From NCBI RefSeq assembly GCF_014652235.1, contig NZ_BMYK01000002.1:124001-188000 (forward strand): 64,000 nt of DNA. The letters run 5' to 3'. The position numbers and the translations under genes are program-made. Below are positions 53,282 to 63,721 of the stretch, in pieces. The notes beneath the pieces are model-generated. The model was not told the origin of the DNA. It worked only from the letters and a program-made list of their open reading frames with translations, and did not search any database. This DNA comes from Pseudorhodoferax aquiterrae (GTDB lineage Bacteria; Pseudomonadota; Gammaproteobacteria; Burkholderiales; Burkholderiaceae_C). Numbering within the stretch: the first letter of the stretch is position 1; each line of letters opens with the position of its first letter.

Positions 53282-54436
53282 TCAGGCGGTTGCGGGCTGC
53301 TGCTGCGGCGGGCGCTGCGGCGCCACGGCCTTCTCCGCCACCGCGTTGCGCGCCGACAGGTTGATCGGTGCGGCGGTCGGCAGGCCGTCGAAGTCCGTCC
53401 ACTGGTGGCGCTCGAAGTCGTAGAGCTTGCAGGTGCGCAGCGTGCGCAGCATGGAGAACAGCGACAGCGGCTCCACCACCAGCCGGTTGCCCAGCAGTGC
53501 GTTCATGCGCTTTTGCGCCGGCAGCAGCATGTAGCTCGGAATGCCGTGGTGCGCATGGTGGGCGGCATGGCAATAGACGTTGTTGACCATCTTGCTGAAC
53601 CAGTCGGGCGTGGTCAGCACGGTGGAGCACAGTTCGGGCGCGTAGTCGCCGGAGCGCACGATGTCGCCCTTGAACCAGGGGATGTTGGGGTGCGTGTGCA
53701 TCAGGTACAGCGTGGCGCTGCTGATCCAGAAGTGCAGCATCAGCGGGCCGAACCAGCCCAGCAGCACGGCCGTGCCGGCCTCGATGGGCGCAATGCGCGG
53801 CGCCGCCAGCGCCAGGAAGGCCACCATGCCGCCATGGAACAGCACGAGCGGCACGGCATAGGCCATGGACACGCCGCGTTGCTCCACCGGCGTGCGCGGG
53901 TTGGGCCACACGCGCGTGGGAATCCAGCGCACCAGCCAGTAGACGAACAGGCCGAACACGTTGGGCGCGCGGCACAGGCGCTCGGCCAGTTGCTGCAGCG
54001 GGCTCAGCGCGTCGTACTCGGCCTTGGAGAACGGGCGGTAGAAGTCGAAGTGGTCGCCGTTGGTCCGCGGGTGGTGCACATGGTTGTGGTCGTGCGTCCA
54101 CATGCGGTAGTTCTGCACCGAGGGCACGCCCAGGGCCAGCGCCGCGATCCAGTTCCAGCGGCGGCTGGCGAACAGGGTGCGGTGCGAGGCGTCGTGCGCC
54201 AGCGTGTACATGGAGGTCAACCGGATGCCCAGCAGCACGCTGGCCAGGATCTTCCAGCCGATGGCGGGCGCGAACAGCACGGCCGCCCACAGGCCCCAGT
54301 ACAGCGCACCATCGCGCAGCAGCAGCAGCGCGCCGCTCTTGTTGCGCGGCGTCGCGAAGACGGACAGCTCGCGGATCAGCTGCCCCCGCGAGATCGCGGG
54401 TGGCGTGGCGGACAACGGCGCGGCGGTGGATCGCAT
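53282..54436 (-). CDS. Membrane fatty acid desaturase
   Basis: Encodes 384 residues with four or more membrane segments. Three His clusters expected of a di-iron desaturase are visible: HDASHR, HDHNHVHH and HAAHHAHH. Such enzymes introduce a double bond into a lipid acyl chain or hydroxylate a similar substrate at the inner membrane. The ATG of MRSTAAP was chosen; an AGGGAG site lies upstream. It converges with the Tat-methyltransferase gene with four bases between the stops, and is divergent from the DnaJ-like gene. Confidence 0.88.
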   Translation of the reverse strand: MRSTAAPLSATPPAISRGQLIRELSVFATPRNKSGALLLLRDGALYWGLWAAVLFAPAIGWKILASVLLGIRLTSMYTLAHDASHRTLFASRRWNWIAALALGVPSVQNYRMWTHDHNHVHHPRTNGDHFDFYRPFSKAEYDALSPLQQLAERLCRAPNVFGLFVYWLVRWIPTRVWPNPRTPVEQRGVSMAYAVPLVLFHGGMVAFLALAAPRIAPIEAGTAVLLGWFGPLMLHFWISSATLYLMHTHPNIPWFKGDIVRSGDYAPELCSTVLTTPDWFSKMVNNVYCHAAHHAHHGIPSYMLLPAQKRMNALLGNRLVVEPLSLFSMLRTLRTCKLYDFERHQWTDFDGLPTAAPINLSARNAVAEKAVAPQRPPQQQPATA

Positions 54437-54591
54437 CGGAACTCCCTGTAACTTGTTGTGACACGAAGCCCGAATTTGAGCCTGCCACAGGCCGATTCGA
54501 TGTGCCGATAAACAGGGGAAAACCAGCCCCTTTCCTAAAATGCTGCAGCGCAACAACATCGGCTACCATCGGCACTGGAGAGAACAAGCAC

Positions 54592-55602
54592 GTGGGCAAC
54601 GACCAAGCCTTTGCCGAGCTGGGCCTGCCCAGCGACGCCAGCGAAGCCGAGATCAAGGCCGCCTGGCGCCGCCTGGCGTCGCGCTGGCATCCGGACCGCA
54701 ATGCCAGTGCCCAGGCCGTGGCGCGCATGCAGCGCATCAACCAGGCCTTCGAGGCGATCCAGCGCGCGCGCCAGGGCAGTGAGGGTGCTGCGCAGCCCGC
54801 CGCCGCACCCGAGCCCCCGCCGCCGCCCGCACCGGCCCGGCCGGCCCATCCGCCGATCCACCGCAAGCTCAAGCTGACGCTGGAAGAAGCCGCAGCCGGC
54901 TGCATCAAGGCACTGCGCGGCAGCTTCACGCCCACCTGCCAGCACTGCGAGGGCCTGGGCCACCGCGTGCTGGGCAGCCGCTGCCGGCGCTGCCGCGGCA
55001 GCGGCACCTTCGTGCGGCCCACCGCCTGGTTCGGCTGGCCCGGCCAGCCCGAGGACTGCGAGGACTGCGGCGCCACGGGCATCGCGCGCGAGCTTTGCGC
55101 GCCCTGCGAAGGCAGCGGCACGCTGGCCGAACAGCGCTACGAAGTGCAGGTGCGCATCCCGCCCGGGGTGCGCGACGGCGACCTGCTGCATGTGGCGGCG
55201 CGCCGCGCGCCGGCCGACCTGGAAGTGCAGGTGGGCGTGGCGGCGCACCCGCTCTTCACGCTGCAGGACGACGGCAGCCTGCATTGCAGGCTGCCGGTCG
55301 ATGGCTTCGCCTGGATGGCCAACCGCAGCGTGTCCGTGCCCACGCTGGACGGCGTGCAGCCGCTGGCCTTGCAGCGCGGCCGCCAGCGTTACGAATTGCC
55401 TGGCCAGGGCTTTCCGCAGCGCCACCGCGGGCCGCGCGGCTTGCAGGTGGTGGAGGTCGAGCCGGTGTTCCCAGAGAAGTTCAGCACCGACCAGGACATC
55501 CTGCTCGACCAGCTGATCGCCAGCTGCGCTGCCGCGCAGCCGCGGCTGGCCGAATGGCAGCGTACGCTGCGTACGCGCGAGCGCAAGCGGCCACGCGGCT
55601 GA
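54592..55602 (+). CDS. DnaJ-type co-chaperone without a Gly/Phe region
   Basis: Encodes 336 residues starting at GTG, with TGGAG about 11 bases upstream. A J domain (HPD at 33-35) is followed by a Pro/Ala-rich linker and then a CTD I strand (LKLTLEEAAAGC), into which four CxxCxGxG-type repeats are inserted (CQHCEGLG, CRRCRGSG, CEDCGATG, CAPCEGSG). The C-terminal substrate-binding domain follows. The Gly/Phe-rich region of normal DnaJ is absent. It is probably a specialised Hsp70 partner; the canonical dnaJ is not in the window. Confidence 0.82.
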   Translation: MGNDQAFAELGLPSDASEAEIKAAWRRLASRWHPDRNASAQAVARMQRINQAFEAIQRARQGSEGAAQPAAAPEPPPPPAPARPAHPPIHRKLKLTLEEAAAGCIKALRGSFTPTCQHCEGLGHRVLGSRCRRCRGSGTFVRPTAWFGWPGQPEDCEDCGATGIARELCAPCEGSGTLAEQRYEVQVRIPPGVRDGDLLHVAARRAPADLEVQVGVAAHPLFTLQDDGSLHCRLPVDGFAWMANRSVSVPTLDGVQPLALQRGRQRYELPGQGFPQRHRGPRGLQVVEVEPVFPEKFSTDQDILLDQLIASCAAAQPRLAEWQRTLRTRERKRPRG

Positions 55603-55636
55603 GCTAACCTCGGCGGCCAGAAGAAGGACCGCCAGC

Positions 55637-58600
55637 GTGACGCTCAAACCTCTGTTTCCCGCCCTCCTCGTCGCCGCATTGGCCGCGCCCGCGGCCCAGG
55701 CCCTGCAGATCACCGCGGTCACGCCGCAAGGCGAAGTCGCCCAGGCGCGTCAGGTGGTCGTGCGCTTCGACCAGGATGCCACCCGCTTCGGCGATGCCCG
55801 CGCCGCCGCGCCAGCCACCGTGCGTTGCGCGGACGAGGCCGCCGGCCGCGGCACCGGCCGCTGGAACAACGCGCGCGAATGGGTCTGGCAGTTCGAGAAC
55901 GACCTGCCGCCCGGCCAGCGCTGCGAAGTGGCGGCCAGCACCGGCCTGGAACTCACGGGCCGCACGCGCTTCACGTTCCAGACCATGGGGCCCGTGGTGC
56001 GCAGCACCTGGCCCTACGGCGGCCAGGTCGACGAGCAGCAGTTCTTCGTGCTGCGGCTGAACGGCCCGGCCACGCCGGAGAGCGTACGCGCCCATGTCTG
56101 GTGCGCTGTCGAGGGCATTGGCGAACGCGTGCCCGTGCGCCTGGTCGAGGGCGCCGAGCGCACGGCGCTGCTCAAGGCGCGCCGGCTCGAACAGGAGGCC
56201 GCCAAGTCGCCGCTGGCCGTGCAGACGCTGGCCTGCAACCGGCGCCTGCCGCCCTCGGCCGACCTGCAGATCGTCTACGGGCCGGGTGTGGCCACGCCCA
56301 GCGGCGTCGCCACCCGCTCGGAGAAGCGCTTCGACTTCCGGGTGCGCGCCCCCTTCACGGCCAGCTTCAGCTGCGAGCGCGAGAACGCCCAGGCCGATTG
56401 CCTGCCGATCCGCCCGCTGCGGCTGCAGTTCAATGCCCCCGTGCCGCGCGCGCAGGCCGAGGCCATCCGGCTGCAGGGCGGTGGCCGCAGCATCGCTCCG
56501 CAGATCGACGACAGCACCGATGCGCTCGTCGACGGCCTGCGCTTCGACCCGCCGTTCACCGAAAGCACCGACTGGCAGCTGACCCTGCCCGCCAAGCTGC
56601 GCGATGCCTCCGACCGGCCGCTGGAGAACGCCGACAGCTTCCCGCTCGCGGTGCGCACCGGCGCCATGCCGCCGCTGGCCAAGTTCGCCTCCGCGCCCTT
56701 CGGCATCGTCGAGCGCCTGGCCGAGCCCGACGGCCCTCCCCTGCTGCCCGTCACCGTGCGCCGCATCGAGGCTGCGCCCGGCGTGGGCGCGCTGCGCATC
56801 GCCGACGGCCAGGTGGCCACGCTGCGTCCGCAAAGCGATGCCGAGATCCTGGCCTGGTGGCGCAAGGTGCAGCGCTACGACCGCTTCCAGGTCGAGCGCA
56901 AACAGGCCGCTGCCGACCTGAAACAGCCGCTGCCGCGCGTGGTCGATCCCGACCAGAAGGGCTGGGTGCAGTCGCGCATGCTGTCGCTGCTGGCCGGGCA
57001 GACCGGCGTGCAGCAGCTGAAGCTGCCGGCCGCGGACGGCAAGGACCCGCGGCCCTTCGAAGTCGTCGGCATCCCGATGACGCCGGGCTTCCATGTGGTC
57101 GAGATCGCCTCGCGCCAGCTTGGCGCCGCGCTGCTGGACGAACGCTACGGCCCCGAGCGGACCATGGTCGTGCGCACGGCCGCACTGGTCACCAATTTGG
57201 GCGTGCATTTCAAGCTCGGCCGCGAGAACGCGCTGGCCTGGGTCACGGCGCTGGACAGCGGCAAGCCGGTGGCCGGCGCGCGCGTGGCCGTCAGCGACTG
57301 CCGCGGCCGCGAAGTCGCCAGCGGCCAGACCGATGCCCAGGGCATGGTGCAGCTCCGCGGCCTGTCGCCCGAGCCGCCCTCCTGCGCGCAGGACGAAGGC
57401 GCGGCCGCCTGGTTCGTCACGGCCCGCGCGCGCGGCGCCGACGGCGTGGAGGACCTGGCCTTCACCTTCAGCGACTGGAACCGCGGCATCGAGCCCTGGC
57501 GCTTCGACCTGCCGACCAGCCAGGAGGTGGCGCCCGACCTGCGCGCCCACACCATCCTGGACCGCACGCTGCTGCGCGCCGGCGAGACCGTGGGCATGAA
57601 GCACCTGCTGCGCACCGAGACCAGCGCCGGTCTGGCGCCGGCCGCCTGGCGCCCGACCACCTTGCGCATCACCCACGTGGGCAGCGGCCAGCAATTCGAG
57701 CAGCCACTGGCCTGGCGCGACACGGCCACGGGCGGGCGCAGCGCCGAGAGCAGCTTGCAGCTGCCGCGCGCGGCCAAGCTCGGCGCGTACCAGATCGCAC
57801 TCGTGGGCATCGAGCAGGAGGCCGAGCGCAGCCTGGTGTCGGGCGGCTTCCGCGTGGAGGAGTTCCGCCTGCCCGTCATGGAAGGCCGCGTGACGCCTGC
57901 CACCAGCGGACCCTTGGTGCAGCCCGGCGCGCTGGCGGCCAACGTGCAGGTCAACTACGTGGCCGGTGGCGGCGCGGCCAGGCTGCCCGTGGAAGTCTCT
58001 GCGCTGCTGCGCGAGCGCTGGCTGCAGTTCGACGGCTACGACGCTTTCAGCTTCGCGCCGCCGCGCGACCGGCACCAGGGCAACTCCGACGAAGGCGAAG
58101 AAGAATCCGAGGCCGCCAACGGCCCGCGCGTGATCGCCAACAAACTGCCCGTGACGCTGGATGCCCAGGGCGCGGGCCGTGTCGCGCTGCCCGAGATCCC
58201 GGCCGCGCCGCGCGCGCAGGAGCTGCTGCTGGAAGCCCGCTACGCCGACCCGAACGGCGAGATCCAGACCCTGCGCGGCACGCACACGGTCTGGCCGGCC
58301 GGCGTGGTGGCGGGCCTCAAGACCGAGGGCTGGGTCTCCGCGCGCGGCAAGGTGCAGCTGCAGGCGCTGGCGCTGGACCTGGCCGGCAAGCCCAAAGCCG
58401 GCGTGGCGCTGGAGGTGCGCGCCCAGGCCCATGTGGCCACCACCAGCCGCAAGCGCATGGTGGGCGGCTTCTACACCTACGACACCAAGCGCGAGACCCG
58501 AGACCTGGGCAGCGTCTGCAGCGGCAAGAGCGATGCGCGCGGGCTTCTGCTCTGCGAGGCCCAGCTGGGCCAGGGCGGCGAGGTCGAGCTGGTGGTCACG

Positions 58601-61474
58601 GCCAAGGACGAGGCCGGCCGCAGCGTGCAGGCCGCCAGCTCCGTCTGGGTCACGCGCCAGGGCGAACTCTGGTTCGGTGGCGAGAACCATGACCGCATCG
58701 ACCTCTTGCCCGAGCAGCGCACGCTGAACCCCGGCGACACCGCCGTGCTGCAGGTGCGCATGCCGTTCCGCCAGGCCACGGCCCTGGTCACCGTGGAGCG
58801 CGAAGGCGTGCTCTGGCACGAGGTCGTTGAACTCAGCGGGCAGGACCCGACGCTGCGCCTGAAGGTGCAGGACGGCTGGGGACCCAACGTCTACGTCAGC
58901 GCGCTGGTGCTGCGTGGCCGGCTGCGCGAGGTGCCCTGGTACTCGTTCTTCACCTGGGGCTACAAGGCGCCGCGCAGCTGGTGGAGCGCGTTCTGGAACA
59001 GCCGCGGCGAGGTGGTGGCACCGAGCGCGATGGTGGACCTGTCCAAGCCCGCCTTCCGGCTCGGCGTGGCCGAGCTCCAGGTGGGCACGCGCGCGCACCG
59101 CATCGACGTGCAGGTGCAGCCCGAGCGCGCGAGCTACCAGGTGCGCGAGCGCGTGCAGGTGCGCATCAGTGCCAAGCTGCCGGATGGCAAGCCGGCCGCG
59201 GGCGCCGAGGTGGCGCTGGCCGCCGTCGACCAGGCCTTGCTGGAATTGGCACCCAACGACAGCTGGGACCTGCTGGACGCCATGTTCCAGCGCCGCGCCT
59301 GGGGCGTGCAGACCGCCACGGCGCAAATGGAAATCATCGGCCGGCGCCACTACGGCCGCAAGGCGGTGCCGGCCGGCGGCGGCGGCGGGCGCAACCCCAC
59401 GCGCGAGCTGCTGGACACGCTGCTGCTCTGGAACCCGCGCGTGGTGCTGGACGCGCAAGGCCAGGCCACCGTGGAGGTGCCGCTCAACGACGCCTTGACG
59501 ACCTTCCGCATCGTCGCCGTGGCCGACAGCGGCCAGGCCCTGTTCGGCACCGGCCAGGCCAGCGTGCGCACCACGCAGGATCTGCAGATCATCAGCGGCC
59601 TGCCCCCGCTGGTGCGCGAGGACGACCGCTTCCGCGCCCAGTTCACCTTGCGCAACACCACGGCCAAGGCCATGCGCGTGGAGTTCAAGCCGCGGGCGAC
59701 GCTGCTGGAACTCACACCCCAGACCATCGAGATCCCGCCGAACGAGGCGCGTGAGGCGATCTGGGACGTGGTGGCGCCGACGCAACTGGCGCACACGCGC
59801 GCCGAGGCCATCCTGTGGGAAGTCGAGGCGCGCGACCTTGCGGGCCATGCGCGCGACGCACTCAAGGCCAGCCAGCGCATCGTGCCGGCCGTGCCCATCG
59901 CGGTGCAGCAGGCCACGCTGGTGCAGCTGGACGGGCCGTTCACGCAGCCCGTGCAGCCGCCGGCCCAGGCCCTGCTCACCAACGGCAAACCGCGCGGCGG
60001 CCTCTCGCTCGCGCTGCAGCCACGCTTGGCCGACGGCCTGCCCGGCGTGCGCGACTGGTTCCAGCGCTACCCCTATACGTGCCTGGAGCAGAGCAGCAGC
60101 CGCGCGCTGGGCCTGGAAGACGAAGCGCTATGGAAAGGCGTGGTGGCCCAGCTGCCCACCTACCTGGACAGCGACGGCCTGGCCAACTACTTCCCGCCGC
60201 GCGATGGCGAGGCCGCGCGCGGCAGCGACACGCTGACGGCCTATCTGCTGGCCGTGAGCCACGAGGCGGCCGCGCTGGACCCGCGCTTCGCGCTGCCCGA
60301 GCCCATCCGCCGCCAGATGGAGGACGGCCTGCTGGCCTTCGTCGAAGGCCGCCTGCAGCGCAGCTTTTGGAGCCCGCGCGCCGACCTGGACGTGCGCAAG
60401 CTCGCGGCGCTGGAGGCGCTGTCGCGCAGCGGCCGCGCGCAGGGCCGCATGCTGGCCAGCCTGACCATCGCGCCCGAGCAGTGGCCCACCCATGCGCTGC
60501 TGGACTGGCTGCAAATTCTGCAGCGCGTGGCCGATGTGCCGCAGCGCGCCCAGCGGCTGGAGCAGGCCCAGCAGCTGCTGCGCACGCGGCTCGCGTTCTC
60601 GGGCACGCGCGTGGGTTTCTCCACCGAGCAGAGCGACGCCTGGTGGTGGCTGATGGCCAACACCGACGCCAACGCCGCGCGGCTGCTGCTCGCGGTACAG
60701 AACGAGGCCGGCTGGCAGGCCGACATGGGCCGGCTGGCCAGCGGCATCATCGCGCGCCAGCAGCGCGGCGCCTGGCAGACCACCACGGCCAACCTGTGGG
60801 GCAGCCTGGCACTGCGCAAGTTCTCCGCGAAGTACGAGGCCGATCTGGTCACGGGCAGCACGCGCGCGCAGCTGGGCAGCGAGAGCGTGCGCGCCGACTG
60901 GCCGGGCAAGGGCGCGCCTGCGGCCCAGTTCCTGCCCTGGCCCGGCATGGGCGCCGCCACCCTGCAGGCCACGCACGAAGGCAGCGGCAAGCCCTGGCTC
61001 ACGCTGCAGTCGCTGGCCGCCGTGCAAGTGAAGGCGCCGTTCGACGGCGGCTACCGCATCGCGCGCGAGGTGGTGCCCGTCGAGCAGGCCCGGCCTGGCC
61101 GCTTCACGCGCGGCGACATCCTGCGCATCAACCTCACGGTGACGGCCGCGCAGGACATGAGCTGGGTCGTGCTGTCCGACCCGGTGCCGGGCGGCGCGAC
61201 CATCCTGGGCAGCGGCCTGGGACGGGACTCCGCTATCGCCAGCCAGGGCGAGCGGCGTGGTGGCAACGCCTGGCCGGCCTTCGAGGAACGCGGCTTCGAG
61301 GCCTTCCGCAGCTACTACGGCTTCCTGCCCAAGGGCGAGCTCAAGACCAGCTACACGGTGCGGCTCAACAACGTGGGCGAGTTCGCGCTGCCGCCCACGC
61401 GCGTGGAGGCCATGTATGCGCCCGAGATGTTCGGCGAGCTGCCGAATGCGCGGGTGAAGGTGGAGGCGCCGTGA
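55637..61474 (+). CDS. Alpha-2-macroglobulin family protein
   Basis: Encodes 1945 residues, starting at GTG with AGAAGGA about nine bases upstream. A Sec signal (ALLVAALAAPAAQA) has no lipobox Cys at its end, so a soluble periplasmic protein is more likely than a lipoprotein. It contains the multiple macroglobulin domains, bait region and thioester domain of the family; the thioester motif CLEQ has its Cys at residue 1482. Such proteins trap proteases that reach the periplasm. It overlaps pbpC by GTGA, the usual pairing. Confidence 0.92.
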   Translation: MTLKPLFPALLVAALAAPAAQALQITAVTPQGEVAQARQVVVRFDQDATRFGDARAAAPATVRCADEAAGRGTGRWNNAREWVWQFENDLPPGQRCEVAASTGLELTGRTRFTFQTMGPVVRSTWPYGGQVDEQQFFVLRLNGPATPESVRAHVWCAVEGIGERVPVRLVEGAERTALLKARRLEQEAAKSPLAVQTLACNRRLPPSADLQIVYGPGVATPSGVATRSEKRFDFRVRAPFTASFSCERENAQADCLPIRPLRLQFNAPVPRAQAEAIRLQGGGRSIAPQIDDSTDALVDGLRFDPPFTESTDWQLTLPAKLRDASDRPLENADSFPLAVRTGAMPPLAKFASAPFGIVERLAEPDGPPLLPVTVRRIEAAPGVGALRIADGQVATLRPQSDAEILAWWRKVQRYDRFQVERKQAAADLKQPLPRVVDPDQKGWVQSRMLSLLAGQTGVQQLKLPAADGKDPRPFEVVGIPMTPGFHVVEIASRQLGAALLDERYGPERTMVVRTAALVTNLGVHFKLGRENALAWVTALDSGKPVAGARVAVSDCRGREVASGQTDAQGMVQLRGLSPEPPSCAQDEGAAAWFVTARARGADGVEDLAFTFSDWNRGIEPWRFDLPTSQEVAPDLRAHTILDRTLLRAGETVGMKHLLRTETSAGLAPAAWRPTTLRITHVGSGQQFEQPLAWRDTATGGRSAESSLQLPRAAKLGAYQIALVGIEQEAERSLVSGGFRVEEFRLPVMEGRVTPATSGPLVQPGALAANVQVNYVAGGGAARLPVEVSALLRERWLQFDGYDAFSFAPPRDRHQGNSDEGEEESEAANGPRVIANKLPVTLDAQGAGRVALPEIPAAPRAQELLLEARYADPNGEIQTLRGTHTVWPAGVVAGLKTEGWVSARGKVQLQALALDLAGKPKAGVALEVRAQAHVATTSRKRMVGGFYTYDTKRETRDLGSVCSGKSDARGLLLCEAQLGQGGEVELVVTAKDEAGRSVQAASSVWVTRQGELWFGGENHDRIDLLPEQRTLNPGDTAVLQVRMPFRQATALVTVEREGVLWHEVVELSGQDPTLRLKVQDGWGPNVYVSALVLRGRLREVPWYSFFTWGYKAPRSWWSAFWNSRGEVVAPSAMVDLSKPAFRLGVAELQVGTRAHRIDVQVQPERASYQVRERVQVRISAKLPDGKPAAGAEVALAAVDQALLELAPNDSWDLLDAMFQRRAWGVQTATAQMEIIGRRHYGRKAVPAGGGGGRNPTRELLDTLLLWNPRVVLDAQGQATVEVPLNDALTTFRIVAVADSGQALFGTGQASVRTTQDLQIISGLPPLVREDDRFRAQFTLRNTTAKAMRVEFKPRATLLELTPQTIEIPPNEAREAIWDVVAPTQLAHTRAEAILWEVEARDLAGHARDALKASQRIVPAVPIAVQQATLVQLDGPFTQPVQPPAQALLTNGKPRGGLSLALQPRLADGLPGVRDWFQRYPYTCLEQSSSRALGLEDEALWKGVVAQLPTYLDSDGLANYFPPRDGEAARGSDTLTAYLLAVSHEAAALDPRFALPEPIRRQMEDGLLAFVEGRLQRSFWSPRADLDVRKLAALEALSRSGRAQGRMLASLTIAPEQWPTHALLDWLQILQRVADVPQRAQRLEQAQQLLRTRLAFSGTRVGFSTEQSDAWWWLMANTDANAARLLLAVQNEAGWQADMGRLASGIIARQQRGAWQTTTANLWGSLALRKFSAKYEADLVTGSTRAQLGSESVRADWPGKGAPAAQFLPWPGMGAATLQATHEGSGKPWLTLQSLAAVQVKAPFDGGYRIAREVVPVEQARPGRFTRGDILRINLTVTAAQDMSWVVLSDPVPGGATILGSGLGRDSAIASQGERRGGNAWPAFEERGFEAFRSYYGFLPKGELKTSYTVRLNNVGEFALPPTRVEAMYAPEMFGELPNARVKVEAP

Positions 61475-63609
61475 AGATCTGGCTGGGTCTGGCGCTGGCG
61501 TGCATGGGCACACTGGCGATGGCCCTGCCCTCCTACGACGAGGTCCGCACCGCGCACCGGCCGTCGGAAACCCTGGTGCTCGCGCGCGACGGCCAGCTGC
61601 TGCAGCGCGTGCGCACCGACGCCAGCGTGCGGCGCGGCCCCTGGGTCGCGCTGGCCGAGGTCTCGCCCGCACTGCGCACGGCGCTGGTGTTGAGCGAAGA
61701 CCGGGCGTTCTGGCAGCACAGCGGCGTGGACTGGCGCGCCGTCTCGGCCGCGGCCTGGGCCAACCTCTGGAACCAGCGCACGCGCGGCGCCTCCACGCTG
61801 ACCATGCAGCTGGCCGGCCTGCTGGACGAAGACTGGCGCGCCGGCCCCGGTGGCCGCAGCATCGGCCAGAAGCTGGGCCAGGCCGTCGCCGCACAGCGGC
61901 TGGAGCGCAGCTGGCGCAAGGACCAGATCCTGGAGGCCTACCTGAACCTGGTGCCGCTGCGCGGCGAGATCGTCGGCATCGAAGCGCTCGCACGCAGCCT
62001 GTTCGGCAAGGCGCCGCACGGGCTGGACGCACGCGAGGCGGCCATCACCGCGGCCCTGGTGCGCGGGCCTAACGCGGCGCCCGCCGTGGTCGCGCGGCGC
62101 GCCTGCACCGTGCTCAAGGACAGCACGGGCGCGACCGACTGCGCTGGCCTGGAGCTGCTGACGCTGGGCGCGCTGCAGCGCCGCAGCTGGTTCGCCAGCG
62201 AAGGCATCGCGCCGCACCTCGCGCGCCGCCTGCTGCAGGAGGACGGCAGCGGCGCCACCAGCCTGCGCAGCAGCCTGGACGCCGGCCTGCAGCGCTTTGC
62301 CCAGCAGCAGCTGGCCCAGCACCTGCGCGAACTGCGCGGGCGCAACGTGGAAGACGGCGCCCTCGTGGTGCTGGACAACGCCAGCGGCGAGGTGCTGGCC
62401 TGGGTCGGCTCCTCGGGTGCGTTGAGCCGCGCGGCCGAGGTCGACGGCGTGCTTGCGCTGCGTCAGCCCGGCTCCACGCTCAAGCCCTTCCTGTACGCCC
62501 AGGCCATCGCCGAGGGCCGGCTCACGGCCGCCTCACTGCTGGAGGACGCGCCCACGCACATCGCCACGCCCGCCGGCCTGTACATCCCGCAGAACTACGA
62601 CCGCCGCTTCAAGGGCTGGGTCTCGGTCCGCACGGCGCTGGCCTCCTCGCTCAACGTGCCGGCCGTGCGCACGCTGGTCATGGTCTCGCCCGATGCCTTC
62701 GCAAGGCAGCTGCAGGCCCTGGGCCTGGCGCTCGCGCACGGTGGCGACTACTACGGCACCAGCCTGGCATTGGGCAGCGCCGAGGTCTCCCTGCTGGCGC
62801 TGACCAACGCCTACCGCGCGCTGGCCAACGGCGGCCATGCCGGCCCCGTGCGCCTGCGGCCCGGCCCTCCGCCCGCGCCCGGCCCGGCCGTGCTCGACGC
62901 GCGCGCGGCCTTCGTCGTCGGCGACATCCTGGCCGATCCGCTGGCGCGCGCCATGACCTTCGGCACCGACAGCGTGCTGGCCACGCGCGGCTGGGCGGCC
63001 GTGAAGACCGGCACCAGCAAGGACATGCGCGACAACTGGGCCGTCGGCTGGTCCGAGCGCTACACCGTGGGCGTGTGGGTCGGCAACGCGGGCGGCGCGG
63101 CGATGTGGGACGTCAGCGGCACCAGCGGCGCGGCGCCCATCTGGGCCGCGCTCATGCAGCAGTTGCACCGGCAGGCGCCGAGCCGCGCGCCGCGCGCGCC
63201 GGCGGGTCTGGAGCAGGCGGCCGTGCGTTTCGGCGATGCGCTGGAGGCACCCCGGCGCGAATGGTTCCTGCCCGGCACGGCCCAGCCCCTGTTCGCGTTG
63301 GCCCGGCCGGCCGACGACCGCGCCGCCACGCCGCGCATCCTGGCGCCCGTGGACGGCAGCATCGTCGCGCTGGACCCCGACATCCCGCCCGCCCACCAGC
63401 GCCTGTGGCTGCGCGCCCAAGGCGTGGATGCGCGCTGGCGCATGGACGGCAAGCCGCTGGGCCGCGGCCGCGAACTGGCCTGGCTGCCCTGGCCAGGCCG
63501 GCACCAGTTGCAGCTGGTCGACGGCACGGGCGCCGTGCTGGACGAGGTGCGCATCGAAGTACGCGGCGCGGCCGTCAAGGCGCGTGGAAAGGCCCCGCCA
63601 CAGCCATAA
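61471..63609 (+). CDS. pbpC: Penicillin-binding protein 1C
   Basis: Encodes 712 residues of a bifunctional peptidoglycan synthase. One N-terminal hydrophobic anchor precedes the glycosyltransferase domain (catalytic Glu76 in SEDRAFWQHSG, and STLTMQL). The transpeptidase domain has Ser335 in STLK, the SSLN triad and KTGTSKD. The C-terminal BiPBP-like domain follows. Start is the GTG overlapping the A2M stop (GTGA). It works with the macroglobulin in envelope defence or repair, an association known for this gene pair. Confidence 0.92.
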   Translation: MKIWLGLALACMGTLAMALPSYDEVRTAHRPSETLVLARDGQLLQRVRTDASVRRGPWVALAEVSPALRTALVLSEDRAFWQHSGVDWRAVSAAAWANLWNQRTRGASTLTMQLAGLLDEDWRAGPGGRSIGQKLGQAVAAQRLERSWRKDQILEAYLNLVPLRGEIVGIEALARSLFGKAPHGLDAREAAITAALVRGPNAAPAVVARRACTVLKDSTGATDCAGLELLTLGALQRRSWFASEGIAPHLARRLLQEDGSGATSLRSSLDAGLQRFAQQQLAQHLRELRGRNVEDGALVVLDNASGEVLAWVGSSGALSRAAEVDGVLALRQPGSTLKPFLYAQAIAEGRLTAASLLEDAPTHIATPAGLYIPQNYDRRFKGWVSVRTALASSLNVPAVRTLVMVSPDAFARQLQALGLALAHGGDYYGTSLALGSAEVSLLALTNAYRALANGGHAGPVRLRPGPPPAPGPAVLDARAAFVVGDILADPLARAMTFGTDSVLATRGWAAVKTGTSKDMRDNWAVGWSERYTVGVWVGNAGGAAMWDVSGTSGAAPIWAALMQQLHRQAPSRAPRAPAGLEQAAVRFGDALEAPRREWFLPGTAQPLFALARPADDRAATPRILAPVDGSIVALDPDIPPAHQRLWLRAQGVDARWRMDGKPLGRGRELAWLPWPGRHQLQLVDGTGAVLDEVRIEVRGAAVKARGKAPPQP

Positions 63610-63721
63610 CCGGAACGGCATGTAGCCAGTCTTCTATTTCATTGGCCCCGCATGCTCCTGGCCGCCCACAATGCGCCCGGCCCGTGCCCCACGGCCAAGA
63701 ACAATCGACGGAGACAGACAC

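Noticed and set aside
55604-59848. A 1414-codon open minus-strand frame across the macroglobulin gene
   Set aside because: It is antisense to a protein with a signal peptide, macroglobulin domains and a thioester motif. It has no family pattern of its own.
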